Of a stretch of DNA of 29,406 nt, positions 1 to 7,757 are shown piece after piece. Position 1 is the first letter of the stretch. Each line of letters starts with the position of its first letter. Source of the DNA: JABHHG01 sp964419445 (GTDB taxonomy: Bacteria; Fidelibacterota; Marinisomatia; SCGC-AAA003-L08; D37C17); the NCBI GenBank assembly GCA_964419445.1, contig CAYQPE010000014.1, forward strand, positions 1-29,406, written 5' to 3'. The position numbers were made by a program, and so were the translations under genes. The notes below the pieces were generated by a model. It ran no database searches. It was not told where the DNA came from and saw nothing but the letters and a program-made list of their open reading frames with translations.

Positions 1-872
1 AGTATGGTATTGGCAAGAAGCATGGTAATTGTCATAGGTCCCACACCTCCAGGAACGGGAGTAACAGAATTTGCAATCCCCATTACAGAGGTTAAATCAA
101 CATCACCAGTAAGATGATAACCCTTCTCGCTATCATCATCAACTCTATTGATTCCAACATCAATGATATCAACTCCAGGTGAAATCATTTGGCCAGTAAT
201 TAAATGTGGAATTCCCACAGCTGCAATGATAATGTCAGCATCTTTGGTGAATTTTGAGATGTCAGGAGTTCCAGTATGGCAAATGGTAACTGTGGCATTA
301 CCTTTTTCAAATTTCTGAGCTAAAAGTGCAAACATGGGCTTACCAACAATATTGCTTCTTCCCACAATAACTGCATGCCGACCACTCACAGGGATTTTAT
401 AATATTTTAAAATCTCAATTACACCATTCGGTGTACATGGAATATATTGGGGATTACCCTCTAATAAATTCCCTAAATTGATTGGATGAAACCCATCTAC
501 ATCCTTTTTTGGTGATATTCTTAATAATACATTGCGACTATTAATATGCTTTGGTAATGGAAGCTGTACCAAAATTCCATGAAATTTTGGATTTTCATTT
601 AAGCTATCTATTAATTGAAGTAATTCTTCTTCCGTAGTTTCTTCAGGTAGCTTAAACGTTTCACTATAGCATTGAAGACGCTTAAAAACATTTTGTTTAT
701 TTCTAACATATACTTTAGAGGCAGGATCATCCCCAACCAAGATTGCAGCTAATCCAGGGGTAATTCCTTTATTTGCAAGTGCTTCAACATCTTGCTTAAA
801 TTGCTCTTTTAGAAATTTTGAAACAGGCTTACCTTCAAGTAATAACGTGGACGCTTGAGTGGGTGTTTCCAT
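1..872 (-). CDS. folD: Bifunctional methylenetetrahydrofolate dehydrogenase/cyclohydrolase FolD, 3' end cut by window
   Basis: FolD oxidises 5,10-methylene-THF with NAD(P)+ and hydrolyses the methenyl product to 10-formyl-THF in the cytosol, supplying one-carbon units. I translated the minus strand from the ATG at 872 and obtained 290 codons before the window ends. Family motifs appear in order: VGDDPASKVYVRNK with the catalytic Tyr-x3-Lys, GILVQLPLP, PKKDVDGFHP, PCTPNG, the dinucleotide loop VGRSNIVGKP, and near the C-terminus TPVPGGVGPMTI. FolD is usually about 285-300 aa, so only a few residues are missing. The start is 5 nt downstream of the zapA stop, so the two are probably cotranscribed as the last genes of the thrS-pheT cluster. 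The identification is secure; the stop codon is not visible. Confidence 0.96.
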   Translation of the reverse strand, partial: METPTQASTLLLEGKPVSKFLKEQFKQDVEALANKGITPGLAAILVGDDPASKVYVRNKQNVFKRLQCYSETFKLPEETTEEELLQLIDSLNENPKFHGILVQLPLPKHINSRNVLLRISPKKDVDGFHPINLGNLLEGNPQYIPCTPNGVIEILKYYKIPVSGRHAVIVGRSNIVGKPMFALLAQKFEKGNATVTICHTGTPDISKFTKDADIIIAAVGIPHLITGQMISPGVDIIDVGINRVDDDSEKGYHLTGDVDLTSVMGIANSVTPVPGGVGPMTITMLLANTI

Positions 873-877
873 TAACT

Positions 878-1186
878 CTATTTTTCTAATTCGTCAATTT
901 TTGATTCTACAAATTCTGAAATAGCTAATGTTTTTGCTTCTACAGTATCAATTAATTTTTGCTTGGATGCACGTTGAACAAAAAGCTCATCGGTTATATT
1001 CATACCAGCCAGTACGGCAATTTTTAGCTGTTGAGATTGTGCATCAACACCTGATTCAATAAGCTCATCCATTTTTTCATTCATATATGCTGCCACTTCT
1101 TTAATATACTCTGGATTCGCACTGGTCTTGATTACATATTCTTGACCTAAAATCTTAACTTTTACCGTATTTAATGTGGATGCCAT
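878..1186 (-). CDS. zapA: Cell division protein ZapA
   Basis: A 102-aa ZapA-family protein. ZapA binds FtsZ in the cytoplasm and bundles its protofilaments at the Z-ring. The N-terminal half (about 5-60) shows the family pattern: a short beta segment VKVKILGQEYVIKT, then YIKEVAAYMNEKMDELIE and LKIAVLAGMNITDELF. The C-terminal third (about 66-102) is a charged, probably coiled-coil helix of the kind that forms the ZapA tetramer. Length matches the family (about 95-110 aa). It starts 11 nt after the pheT stop and ends 5 nt before folD. Location between pheT and folD is common in several phyla and supports the call, since the primary sequence of ZapA is weakly conserved. Confidence 0.85.
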   Translation of the reverse strand: MASTLNTVKVKILGQEYVIKTSANPEYIKEVAAYMNEKMDELIESGVDAQSQQLKIAVLAGMNITDELFVQRASKQKLIDTVEAKTLAISEFVESKIDELEK

Positions 1187-1197
1187 TTGTTCTCACT

Positions 1198-3579
1198 TTA
1201 TCGCTGAATAGCGTTAAAATCTTTCTCTAATTGATTACATATTCTTTGTATTGATGAATCAACATCTGAATCTTGCAATGTTTTCTTCGGTGATTGGAAT
1301 GTAAGAGAATATGCTAAACTATGCTCATTTTCATTCATTCCTGAATCTGAATATACATCAAATAAATACACTTTTTTAAGAAATTCACCGCCTTTACTTT
1401 TGATAATTCTTTCTATTTTTTCAGAAGTAAATTTCTTTTCTACTTGAATAGCAATATCTCTATTGATAGATGGATATAAATTGGGCTCTACAAATGTGAA
1501 CTTTTGAGATTCAATCATTGAAATAATAACATCAATATTTAATGATGCAACAAAGCAATTCCCTTTAATATTGTAAAATTTCTTAATCCTTTTATTTGGA
1601 ATTGCCACCTCACCAATTAAATTTTTACGTTGGTAAATGGATAATCCTATATCAGCGTAATCTGATTGTAATGATTCAAAGCGAACTTTCTTTAATCCCA
1701 ATGAATTAAAAAGCATCATTAAATCACGTTTTACAGTGTAAATATCAAGCTCTTCACCTTGTTTCCAATGTGTATTGTATTTACCATACCAAGCCATGGC
1801 CACATGGAAATTTTCAATTGCATTGGTTTCAGATGTATTAGAAGATTGATGTACTGCACCAATTTCAAATAATTTAAAATATGATTGCTGTCGCTTTTCA
1901 TTAAATGAAATAGCTTTTAAAATTCCAGGAAAAAGGGAATTGCGTAAATATGCCATTTCTTGACTTAATGGATTTGACAATAAAACAGGTTCATTTTCAG
2001 TGAAATGTTTTACATCATTCTCATTATTTAAACTATTAGAATAATGCTCATTAAATCCGATTGAAGATAAAAATTGACGCATTTCGTCATCTAATGCTCT
2101 ATCGTCTGTGGTAAAGGCATCGAATGATCCAGAAAAATGTGCAGTGGAATGAATATTATTGTATCCAATAACACGAGCAATTTCTTCAAATAAATCAACT
2201 TCTCTCTCTATGTCATTCCTAAATGAAGGAATTGAACAGATTAATAATCCGTCTTTTTCCTCTGTAGTAATAGAGATTTTATTAAATAAAGACTGTGCTT
2301 TTTCTACTGTTAAATTGGTTCCTAAAAAAGTATTACAATTTTCAACTGAAAATTCAATTTTAATAAATTCTTTCTTTTCTGGATATTCATCAATAATTCC
2401 TTCAATAATTTCACCACCTGCAACATCAACAATTAATGATGCAAGCTGATTTAGCGCAGGAATAACCGCCTCCATATCAGTGTCACGTTCAAATCGTTTT
2501 GAGGCATCAGTAGATAGATCTAATGACTTTGCACCTTTTCTAATTACGGTAGGTTTAAAATATGCACTTTCAATGAGAATGGTAGTTGTAGAATCATCGA
2601 TTTCACTATTTTTTCCTCCCATAATTCCCGCTAAGGCAATTGGAGAATCATCGTCACAAATCAAAAGATGAAAATCATTGAGAGTATGTTCTACATCATC
2701 TAAAGTGGTGAATTTTTCACCTTTTTTAGCCAAACGTACCCCAATTGATTTTGAAGAAATTTTATTATAATCAAAAGTGTGCATCGGGTGGCCAATGTCC
2801 ATGAGGACATAATTAGCTGCATCCACTACATTATTTATACTTTTTTGACCAATGGATTCCAAGCGCGATCGCAACCAATCTGGAGATGGACCCACTTTTA
2901 CATTTTTTATCATTCTAGCAGCATATCGTGGACATGCTTCGGTATCATGAATATTTATGCTAAGATGATCATCAATTGATTCAGAATTTTCAGTAAGAGG
3001 CACATCTCTTTCTGTAATAGATGAATTTTCAATTACAGCAATCTCCCTTGCAACACCACGATGGCTAAAACAGTCACCACGATTTGGTGTTAAGTCCAAT
3101 TCAAAAACAGTTTCTTGATTGAAATTAAGTATAGATTCTATGGGTGTACCCAGTGGAGACTCTGTATCAACAATCAAGATTCCTTCATGATCATTATTAT
3201 ATTGAAGTTCTTTCCCGGAGCAAATCATTCCATTGGATTTTACACCACGAAGTTTAGCCTTTTTTATTTTAAAATCACCATTAGCTAATTTTGCACCAAC
3301 TTTTGCAACGGGTACGTGAATCCCAGTTTTTACATTAGGGGCTCCACATACAATTAGCCAATTTTCCTCATCACCCGTATTTACTTGACAAACTGATAAA
3401 TGGTCAGAATCTGGGTGAGGTTCACAACTTTCAACATAACCTAAAACTACATTTGTAAACGATAATGGTGTAGTTTCATAGGTACATTCTAATCCCAAAT
3501 CAGTCATTCCATCTGCAAGTTCTTGTACAGTTGATTTTGGGGTGATAAATTCTTTAATCCATGAAAGTGAAATTTTCAT
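1198..3579 (-). CDS. pheT: Phenylalanyl-tRNA synthetase beta subunit
   Basis: The beta chain of the cytosolic alpha2beta2 PheRS, which charges tRNA-Phe and edits Tyr-tRNA-Phe. It has 793 aa, close to the usual 790-800. Domains in order: N-terminal helix, an EMAP-II-like tRNA-binding domain (about 40-150, with the CGAPNV segment), the B3/B4 editing region (about 210-380), B5 (about 405-475), the degenerate catalytic-like core, and a C-terminal ferredoxin-fold anticodon-binding domain (about 700-793, YPSINRDIAI). I start it at the ATG at 3579 (MKISLSWIKEF, the standard N-terminus) rather than at a TTG one codon upstream. That ATG shares its A with the pheS stop codon (TGATG), a translational coupling that suits 1:1 subunit synthesis. 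Confidence 0.97.
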   Translation of the reverse strand: MKISLSWIKEFITPKSTVQELADGMTDLGLECTYETTPLSFTNVVLGYVESCEPHPDSDHLSVCQVNTGDEENWLIVCGAPNVKTGIHVPVAKVGAKLANGDFKIKKAKLRGVKSNGMICSGKELQYNNDHEGILIVDTESPLGTPIESILNFNQETVFELDLTPNRGDCFSHRGVAREIAVIENSSITERDVPLTENSESIDDHLSINIHDTEACPRYAARMIKNVKVGPSPDWLRSRLESIGQKSINNVVDAANYVLMDIGHPMHTFDYNKISSKSIGVRLAKKGEKFTTLDDVEHTLNDFHLLICDDDSPIALAGIMGGKNSEIDDSTTTILIESAYFKPTVIRKGAKSLDLSTDASKRFERDTDMEAVIPALNQLASLIVDVAGGEIIEGIIDEYPEKKEFIKIEFSVENCNTFLGTNLTVEKAQSLFNKISITTEEKDGLLICSIPSFRNDIEREVDLFEEIARVIGYNNIHSTAHFSGSFDAFTTDDRALDDEMRQFLSSIGFNEHYSNSLNNENDVKHFTENEPVLLSNPLSQEMAYLRNSLFPGILKAISFNEKRQQSYFKLFEIGAVHQSSNTSETNAIENFHVAMAWYGKYNTHWKQGEELDIYTVKRDLMMLFNSLGLKKVRFESLQSDYADIGLSIYQRKNLIGEVAIPNKRIKKFYNIKGNCFVASLNIDVIISMIESQKFTFVEPNLYPSINRDIAIQVEKKFTSEKIERIIKSKGGEFLKKVYLFDVYSDSGMNENEHSLAYSLTFQSPKKTLQDSDVDSSIQRICNQLEKDFNAIQR

Positions 3580-4595
3580 CAAAATTGATTTAGAAACCGA
3601 ATGTCTCCTTCATAGAACATTCGAATATCTTTCACTCCATATTTTAACATAGCCATCCGCTCAATTCCCATTCCAAAGGCAAATCCAGTCCATTTCTGGG
3701 CATCATAATCAACAGATTTAAATACTTCAGGATCCACCATACCGCATCCTAAAATTTCAAGCCAACCTGCATATTTGCAGATATTGCATCCTTTTGCATG
3801 ACAGAAAATACAAGATACATCCATTTCTGCGCTGGGTTCAGTAAAAGGAAAATAGCTTGGTCTAAATCGAGTCTTTACATTTTTACCATATAATTGTTTA
3901 GCAAAATAATCCAATGTACCTTTTAAGTCTGCGAAGGTTACATTTTTATCCACATATAACCCTTCTATCTGATGAAATAGGCAATAGCTACGTACACTTA
4001 TATCTTCATTGCGATAAACGCGTCCAGGAGAGATAATTCTCACTGGAGGTTCATGATCTTTCATGAAGTGTATTTGGCTTCCTGATGTATGCGTTCTTAA
4101 TAATACTTCAGGTGAAATATAAAAGGTATCCTGCATATCACGTGCAGGATGATGTGGTGGAATATTTAATGCTTCAAAATTATAAAAGTCAGAATCCACT
4201 TCAGGTCCATATGCTAATGAAAATCCAATTTGTTTGAAAATTGATTTTATTTCATTAAGTACTTGAGTGAGTGGATGTATGCTTCCTGTTAAATGAGGAT
4301 ATTCAGGAAGTGTATAATCAATAGAAATAGCAGCAGAATCATCAACAGATTTTTCTGCCACTATTTCATCTAATTGATTTGCTATCTCAGATTTAAGATT
4401 ATTTAACTTTTCTCCCACTTTTGGTCTATCACTGGCATCAATTGATCCCATTTGTGAAAATAAGCCAACTATGAGTCCTTTTCTACCGAGATATTTAATT
4501 TTCAAAGAATCTAATGATACTGAATCGCTAGATATTGATTGAATATCTTGGGAAAATTGGTATTTTATTTCATCTATCTGAGATAGTAATGACAC
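3579..4595 (-). CDS. pheS: Phenylalanyl-tRNA synthetase alpha subunit
   Basis: Catalytic alpha subunit of PheRS, a class II aminoacyl-tRNA synthetase, 338 aa against the usual 330-350. The N-terminal ~85 residues form the tRNA-binding coiled coil, including LKIKYLGRKGLIVGLF. The catalytic domain follows with HPARDMQDTFY, LLRTHTS, the motif 2 region RVYRNEDISVRS and FHQIEGLYVD, GWLEILGCGMVDP, and motif 3 FAFGMGIERMAMLKYG. The start is GTG at 4595, 6 nt after the rplT stop, with no obvious Shine-Dalgarno, so its translation may depend on ribosomes terminating at rplT. The stop overlaps the pheT start by one base. Confidence 0.97.
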   Translation of the reverse strand: MSLLSQIDEIKYQFSQDIQSISSDSVSLDSLKIKYLGRKGLIVGLFSQMGSIDASDRPKVGEKLNNLKSEIANQLDEIVAEKSVDDSAAISIDYTLPEYPHLTGSIHPLTQVLNEIKSIFKQIGFSLAYGPEVDSDFYNFEALNIPPHHPARDMQDTFYISPEVLLRTHTSGSQIHFMKDHEPPVRIISPGRVYRNEDISVRSYCLFHQIEGLYVDKNVTFADLKGTLDYFAKQLYGKNVKTRFRPSYFPFTEPSAEMDVSCIFCHAKGCNICKYAGWLEILGCGMVDPEVFKSVDYDAQKWTGFAFGMGIERMAMLKYGVKDIRMFYEGDIRFLNQF

Positions 4596-4601
4596 GTAAG
4601 T

Positions 4602-4946
4602 TTAACTAACAGATTTCACGATTTGTGCAAAACCTTCAGGATCATGAACCGCTAAATGTGCCAATGCTTTTCTATTCAATTGAATATCTTTAGCTTTTAA
4701 GCCAGCAATAAACTTTGAATAAGTTAAACCATGCTGTCTTACAGCTGCATTGATACGAACAATCCATAATCGTCTGAAATTACGTTTTTTCTGACGTCTA
4801 TCGCGATATGCATATTGCAATCCTTTTTGAACAGCATCTTTTGCAGTACGATAGTTTGATTTTCGTGTTCCAAAGTAACCTTTGGCCTGTTTAATTAACT
4901 TACGATGTCTTCTGTGTCTAGGTACACTACTATTTGCTCTGGGCAT
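4602..4946 (-). CDS. rplT: 50S ribosomal protein L20
   Basis: An rRNA-binding, early-assembly protein of the large subunit, 114 aa. It has the family N-terminus MPRANSSVPRHRRHRK, the GYFGTRKSNYRTAKDAV segment, the RDRRQKKRNFRRLWIVRINAA core, and the C-terminal GLTYSKFIAGLK and RKALAHLAVHDPEGF. A clear Shine-Dalgarno (AAGGAGAG) precedes the ATG. In E. coli L20 represses translation of rpmI-rplT by binding its own leader. The order infC-rpmI-rplT is preserved here, but I do not see a recognisable L20-binding structure, so that regulation is not claimed. Confidence 0.98.
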   Translation of the reverse strand: MPRANSSVPRHRRHRKLIKQAKGYFGTRKSNYRTAKDAVQKGLQYAYRDRRQKKRNFRRLWIVRINAAVRQHGLTYSKFIAGLKAKDIQLNRKALAHLAVHDPEGFAQIVKSVS

Positions 4947-4956
4947 GACTCTCTCC

Positions 4957-5151
4957 TTATGATTGAATCATTTTTTTTGTTCTACTTGTCATGGCCTTGC
5001 TCATGCAAGTGTCCTTACGGAGACGCCTCTTCCGTTTTGGACTTTTTCGTACACCGAAATGACGGTTTCCCGCTCTATTATGTACAACTTTACCCGAGCC
5101 CGTTACCCGAAAACGCTTTTTAGCGCTTCTTTTTGTTTTCATCTTAGGCAT
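4957..5151 (-). CDS. rpmI: 50S ribosomal protein L35
   Basis: A 64-aa basic ribosomal protein of the large subunit. The sequence begins MPKMKTKRSAKKRFRVTGSG and continues with KSPKRKRRLRKD, the conserved L35 pattern, and ends in a Lys-rich tail. A GGAGAAAAAG Shine-Dalgarno lies just before the ATG. It sits 12 nt downstream of infC and 10 nt upstream of rplT, the near-universal infC-rpmI-rplT order. Confidence 0.98.
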   Translation of the reverse strand: MPKMKTKRSAKKRFRVTGSGKVVHNRAGNRHFGVRKSPKRKRRLRKDTCMSKAMTSRTKKMIQS

Positions 5152-5163
5152 CTTTTTCTCCTT

Positions 5164-5679
5164 TTATTTAGGGCTAAGTATCATTGACATTCGCCGACCC
5201 TCTAAGGTGGCGGATTTATCAATTTTTGCGACTTCGTCTAAAATATCTTTTACTCGTTCTAAAAGCTCTAATCCAGCTTCTTTACGTGCCATCTCCCGAC
5301 CGCGAAACATGACTGTGATTTTTAACTTATCTCCATTTAATAAAAACTGCTGTGCCTTCGTTAACTTTGTTGTTAAATCATGGTCGCCAGTATTTGGTCG
5401 AAGTCTAATTTCTTTTACTTGAATAACATGCTGTTTCTTTTTATTATTCTTTATTTGCTTTTGCTTCTCGTAACGGAATTTTCCGTAATCTAAAATCTTA
5501 CACACTGGAGGTGTAGTATTGGGAGAAACTTCTACAAGATCAAGTCCAGCTCTATCTGCCTTTTGTAATGCCATTTTTATAGTCATTACACCTAATTGAT
5601 CACCACTATCGCTTATAACCCTAACTTTTGAAGCTGTTATCTCTTCATTTATTCGGTTTTCGTCTTTACTCTTTCTTAT
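5164..5679 (-). CDS. infC: Translation initiation factor IF-3, apparent AUA start
   Basis: IF-3 binds the 30S subunit, prevents 50S joining and discriminates against non-canonical start codons. The first in-frame ATG (5586) lies inside the N-terminal domain: the frame continues upstream with RINEEITASKVRVI, then DSGDQLGVM, the invariant start of IF-3. From the TAA at 5706-5704 down to 5586 there is no ATG, GTG or TTG in frame. The best start is AUA at 5679, giving 171 aa, which matches the family (about 170-180). It has an AGAGG 8 nt upstream and lies 4 nt past the thrS stop. The C-terminal domain is intact (LRPNTGDHDL, VMFRGREMA). E. coli infC uses AUU for autoregulation; AUA here would serve the same logic. 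The product is certain; the exact start codon is inferred. Confidence 0.93.
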   Translation of the reverse strand: MRKSKDENRINEEITASKVRVISDSGDQLGVMTIKMALQKADRAGLDLVEVSPNTTPPVCKILDYGKFRYEKQKQIKNNKKKQHVIQVKEIRLRPNTGDHDLTTKLTKAQQFLLNGDKLKITVMFRGREMARKEAGLELLERVKDILDEVAKIDKSATLEGRRMSMILSPK

Positions 5680-5683
5680 TAGA

Positions 5684-7624
5684 TTAACCTCTTTTTCTTG
5701 TATTTATTTCATCCACAAGGGACTGAGTAAAATCGTCATTATTCATTTTACCCAAATCACCTTTATGTCGTCGTCGGACAGAAACAGAATTATCCTCCAT
5801 CTCTTTTTCACCCACAATAAGCATGACTGGAACTTTTAAAAGTTCCGCATCTCGGATTTTCGCTCCGATTTTTTCACTTCTATCATCTATCTTTACTCGG
5901 ATGCCATTTTTACGAAGCTGTTTTTTTACCGCCAAAGCATAATCAATATACTTGTCAGAAACCGGCAAAATTACGACTTGTTGAGGTGCTAACCAAAGAG
6001 GAAAATCACCGCCAAAGTGTTCTATTAGGAATCCGATAAATCGTTCATGGGTGCTTAAAGGTGCACGATGAATACATAGTGGCGTCTTTTCTGAGCCGTC
6101 ACTATCTACATACTTTAAATTGAATCGTTCTGGCACAACAAAGTCAACTTGGTTTGTAGCAAGGGTGAATTCTCGTCCAATAGCACTCCATACCTGAACA
6201 TCAATTTTGGGCCCATAAAATGCAGCTTCTCCAGGAATTTCAATAAAGTTTAACCCACCTTCATTAAGTGCATTTCTAACTGCAGATTCCGTCTTCAACC
6301 ATAATTCTGGTTCATTTATATATTTACCCCCTAAATCTTTAGGGTCATGTAAACTCAATCGCATTTGATATTTTTCAATTCCAAAAATCTCAAAATAATA
6401 CAAATACATTTGGCACACTTTTAGGAATTCTTCTTGAAACTGAGCCTCAGTACAGTAAATATGCGCATCATTCATCTGCATACTTCTCACACGCATCAAC
6501 CCAAACAATTGACCTGATTTTTCGTATCGATAGCATGTTCCATACTCAGCTAAACGGTAGGGTAAATCTCGGTAACTTTTGGGTGTTGCACTAAAAATTT
6601 TATGATGATGAGGGCAATTCATTGGCTTCACATAATAGTCAATGCCATCAACATTCATGGCAGGATACATAGACTCTTTATAATGGGAAAGATGCCCTGA
6701 CTTTTCGTAAAGCTCTCCTTTAGTTAAATGAGGTGTACGCACACGCATGTACTCTGCGTCTTCTTCGGTTTCTTTAGCTAGATTTTCTAATTCTTCCACT
6801 AAAATTGAGCCATTGGGAAGCCATAATGGCAAACCGGGTCCTACTTCATCATCAAAAGCAAATATCCCCAATTCTTTTCCTACTTTTCGATGATCTCTTT
6901 TTTTTGCTTCTTCTAACCGAAATAGAAAATCTTTAAGCTCATCCCTTGAAAACCATGCAGTTCCATAAATTCTTTGGAGCATTTTATTATTTTCATCGCC
7001 ACGCCAATATGCACCCGCATTTGAAAGTAATTTGAAAAATTTAATTTTTCCTGTGTTTGAAATATGAGGACCACGACATAAATCGATAAATTCACCCTGC
7101 TGATAAGCGGTTATAGTGTCTTCTTCATCAATTTCTGAAATTATTTCTACTTTATAATCTTCATCTAAATCATTAAATAAAGACAAGGCATCATTTCGTT
7201 GAAAAATTTTACGCTCTACATTCAATTTACGAGTCGCAATCTCTTTCATCTTTTTTTCTAAAGCAATTAATGCATCTTCATTGATGATTTCATCCACATC
7301 AATATCATAATAAAATCTGTCTTCAAGCGCAGGCCCTATGGCTATTTTAGCTTGAGGATAAACCTCTTTAACAGCATGTGCCAATAAATGAGCTGTACTA
7401 TGAAGAAGGATGTGATGTGCATCTTCAGTTTTTGTAGTTAGAATTTCTAAGGTAGCATCTTCTTCGATAGTTGCAAATAAATCCTGCAACTCACCATTAA
7501 CTTTTACCGCAACAGACGCACGATAAAGGCCTTCACCAATACTTTTTGCCACATCTGCACCTGTTGAACCTTTTGGTAAAACTTTTACAGAATTATCTGG
7601 TAATGTTATATTTATTTCTGCCAT
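5684..7624 (-). CDS. thrS: Threonyl-tRNA synthetase
   Basis: Charges tRNA-Thr in the cytosol; 646 aa against about 640 for the bacterial enzyme. Domains: TGS (about 1-62, INITLPDNSVKVLPKG), the SAD editing domain with the HSTAH metal motif at 75-79, the class II core with PMNCPHH (zinc cysteine) and motif 2 RYEKSGQLFGLMRVR, LCIHRAPL near motif 3, and the C-terminal anticodon-binding domain (about 540-640). The ATG at 7624 is fixed by the TGS domain beginning at residue 4. Only one nucleotide separates it from the 3' end of tRNA-Val and no Shine-Dalgarno is correctly spaced. Its stop is 4 nt before the infC AUA, and the infC Shine-Dalgarno lies inside its 3' end. Confidence 0.98.
   Translation of the reverse strand: MAEINITLPDNSVKVLPKGSTGADVAKSIGEGLYRASVAVKVNGELQDLFATIEEDATLEILTTKTEDAHHILLHSTAHLLAHAVKEVYPQAKIAIGPALEDRFYYDIDVDEIINEDALIALEKKMKEIATRKLNVERKIFQRNDALSLFNDLDEDYKVEIISEIDEEDTITAYQQGEFIDLCRGPHISNTGKIKFFKLLSNAGAYWRGDENNKMLQRIYGTAWFSRDELKDFLFRLEEAKKRDHRKVGKELGIFAFDDEVGPGLPLWLPNGSILVEELENLAKETEEDAEYMRVRTPHLTKGELYEKSGHLSHYKESMYPAMNVDGIDYYVKPMNCPHHHKIFSATPKSYRDLPYRLAEYGTCYRYEKSGQLFGLMRVRSMQMNDAHIYCTEAQFQEEFLKVCQMYLYYFEIFGIEKYQMRLSLHDPKDLGGKYINEPELWLKTESAVRNALNEGGLNFIEIPGEAAFYGPKIDVQVWSAIGREFTLATNQVDFVVPERFNLKYVDSDGSEKTPLCIHRAPLSTHERFIGFLIEHFGGDFPLWLAPQQVVILPVSDKYIDYALAVKKQLRKNGIRVKIDDRSEKIGAKIRDAELLKVPVMLIVGEKEMEDNSVSVRRRHKGDLGKMNNDDFTQSLVDEINTRKRG
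5688..5692 (-). promoter_or_regulatory. Shine-Dalgarno for infC AUA start
   Basis: AGAGG on the minus strand, within the last codons of thrS, is 8 nt upstream of the AUA at 5679. This is optimal spacing and is the main reason for choosing that AUA over the other in-frame AUA codons at 5703, 5652 and 5640. Confidence 0.65.
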
Positions 7625-7625
7625 G

Positions 7626-7699
7626 TAGTCGATACTGGAGTCGAACCAGTGACCTCCACGATGTCAACGTGGCGCTCTAACCAACTGAGCTAACCGACC
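7626..7699 (-). tRNA. tRNA-Val, anticodon GAC
   Basis: A 74-nt cloverleaf read on the minus strand. The acceptor stem GGTCGGT pairs with ATCGACT (two G-U pairs), the D arm is GCTC/GAGC, the anticodon stem is CCACG/CGTGG around loop TTGACAT (GAC, read as Val), the variable loop is AGGTC, and the T arm is ACTGG/CCAGT with loop TTCGACT. The discriminator base is A. No CCA is encoded, so 3' maturation would need RNase Z-type or exonuclease trimming and CCA addition. The next base is C and then the thrS ATG begins. Confidence 0.95.
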
Positions 7700-7736
7700 A
7701 ATTCTTACAAAATTTAAGGGTAAAATTTAAAGTAGA

Positions 7737-7757
7737 TTAAAATCTAGTTAAAATCTA
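7737..7757 (+). repeat. Tandem 10-nt direct repeat at the S41 gene 3' end
   Basis: Two copies of TTAAAATCTA (7737-7746 and 7748-7757, plus-strand reading) are separated by one base. The second copy includes the stop codon of the S41 protease gene. The repeat may be a small slippage duplication; no function is evident. Confidence 0.5.

Noticed and set aside
4963..5187. Plus-strand open frames across rpmI
   Set aside because: They are antisense to the L35 gene and its flanks, which fully explain the sequence.
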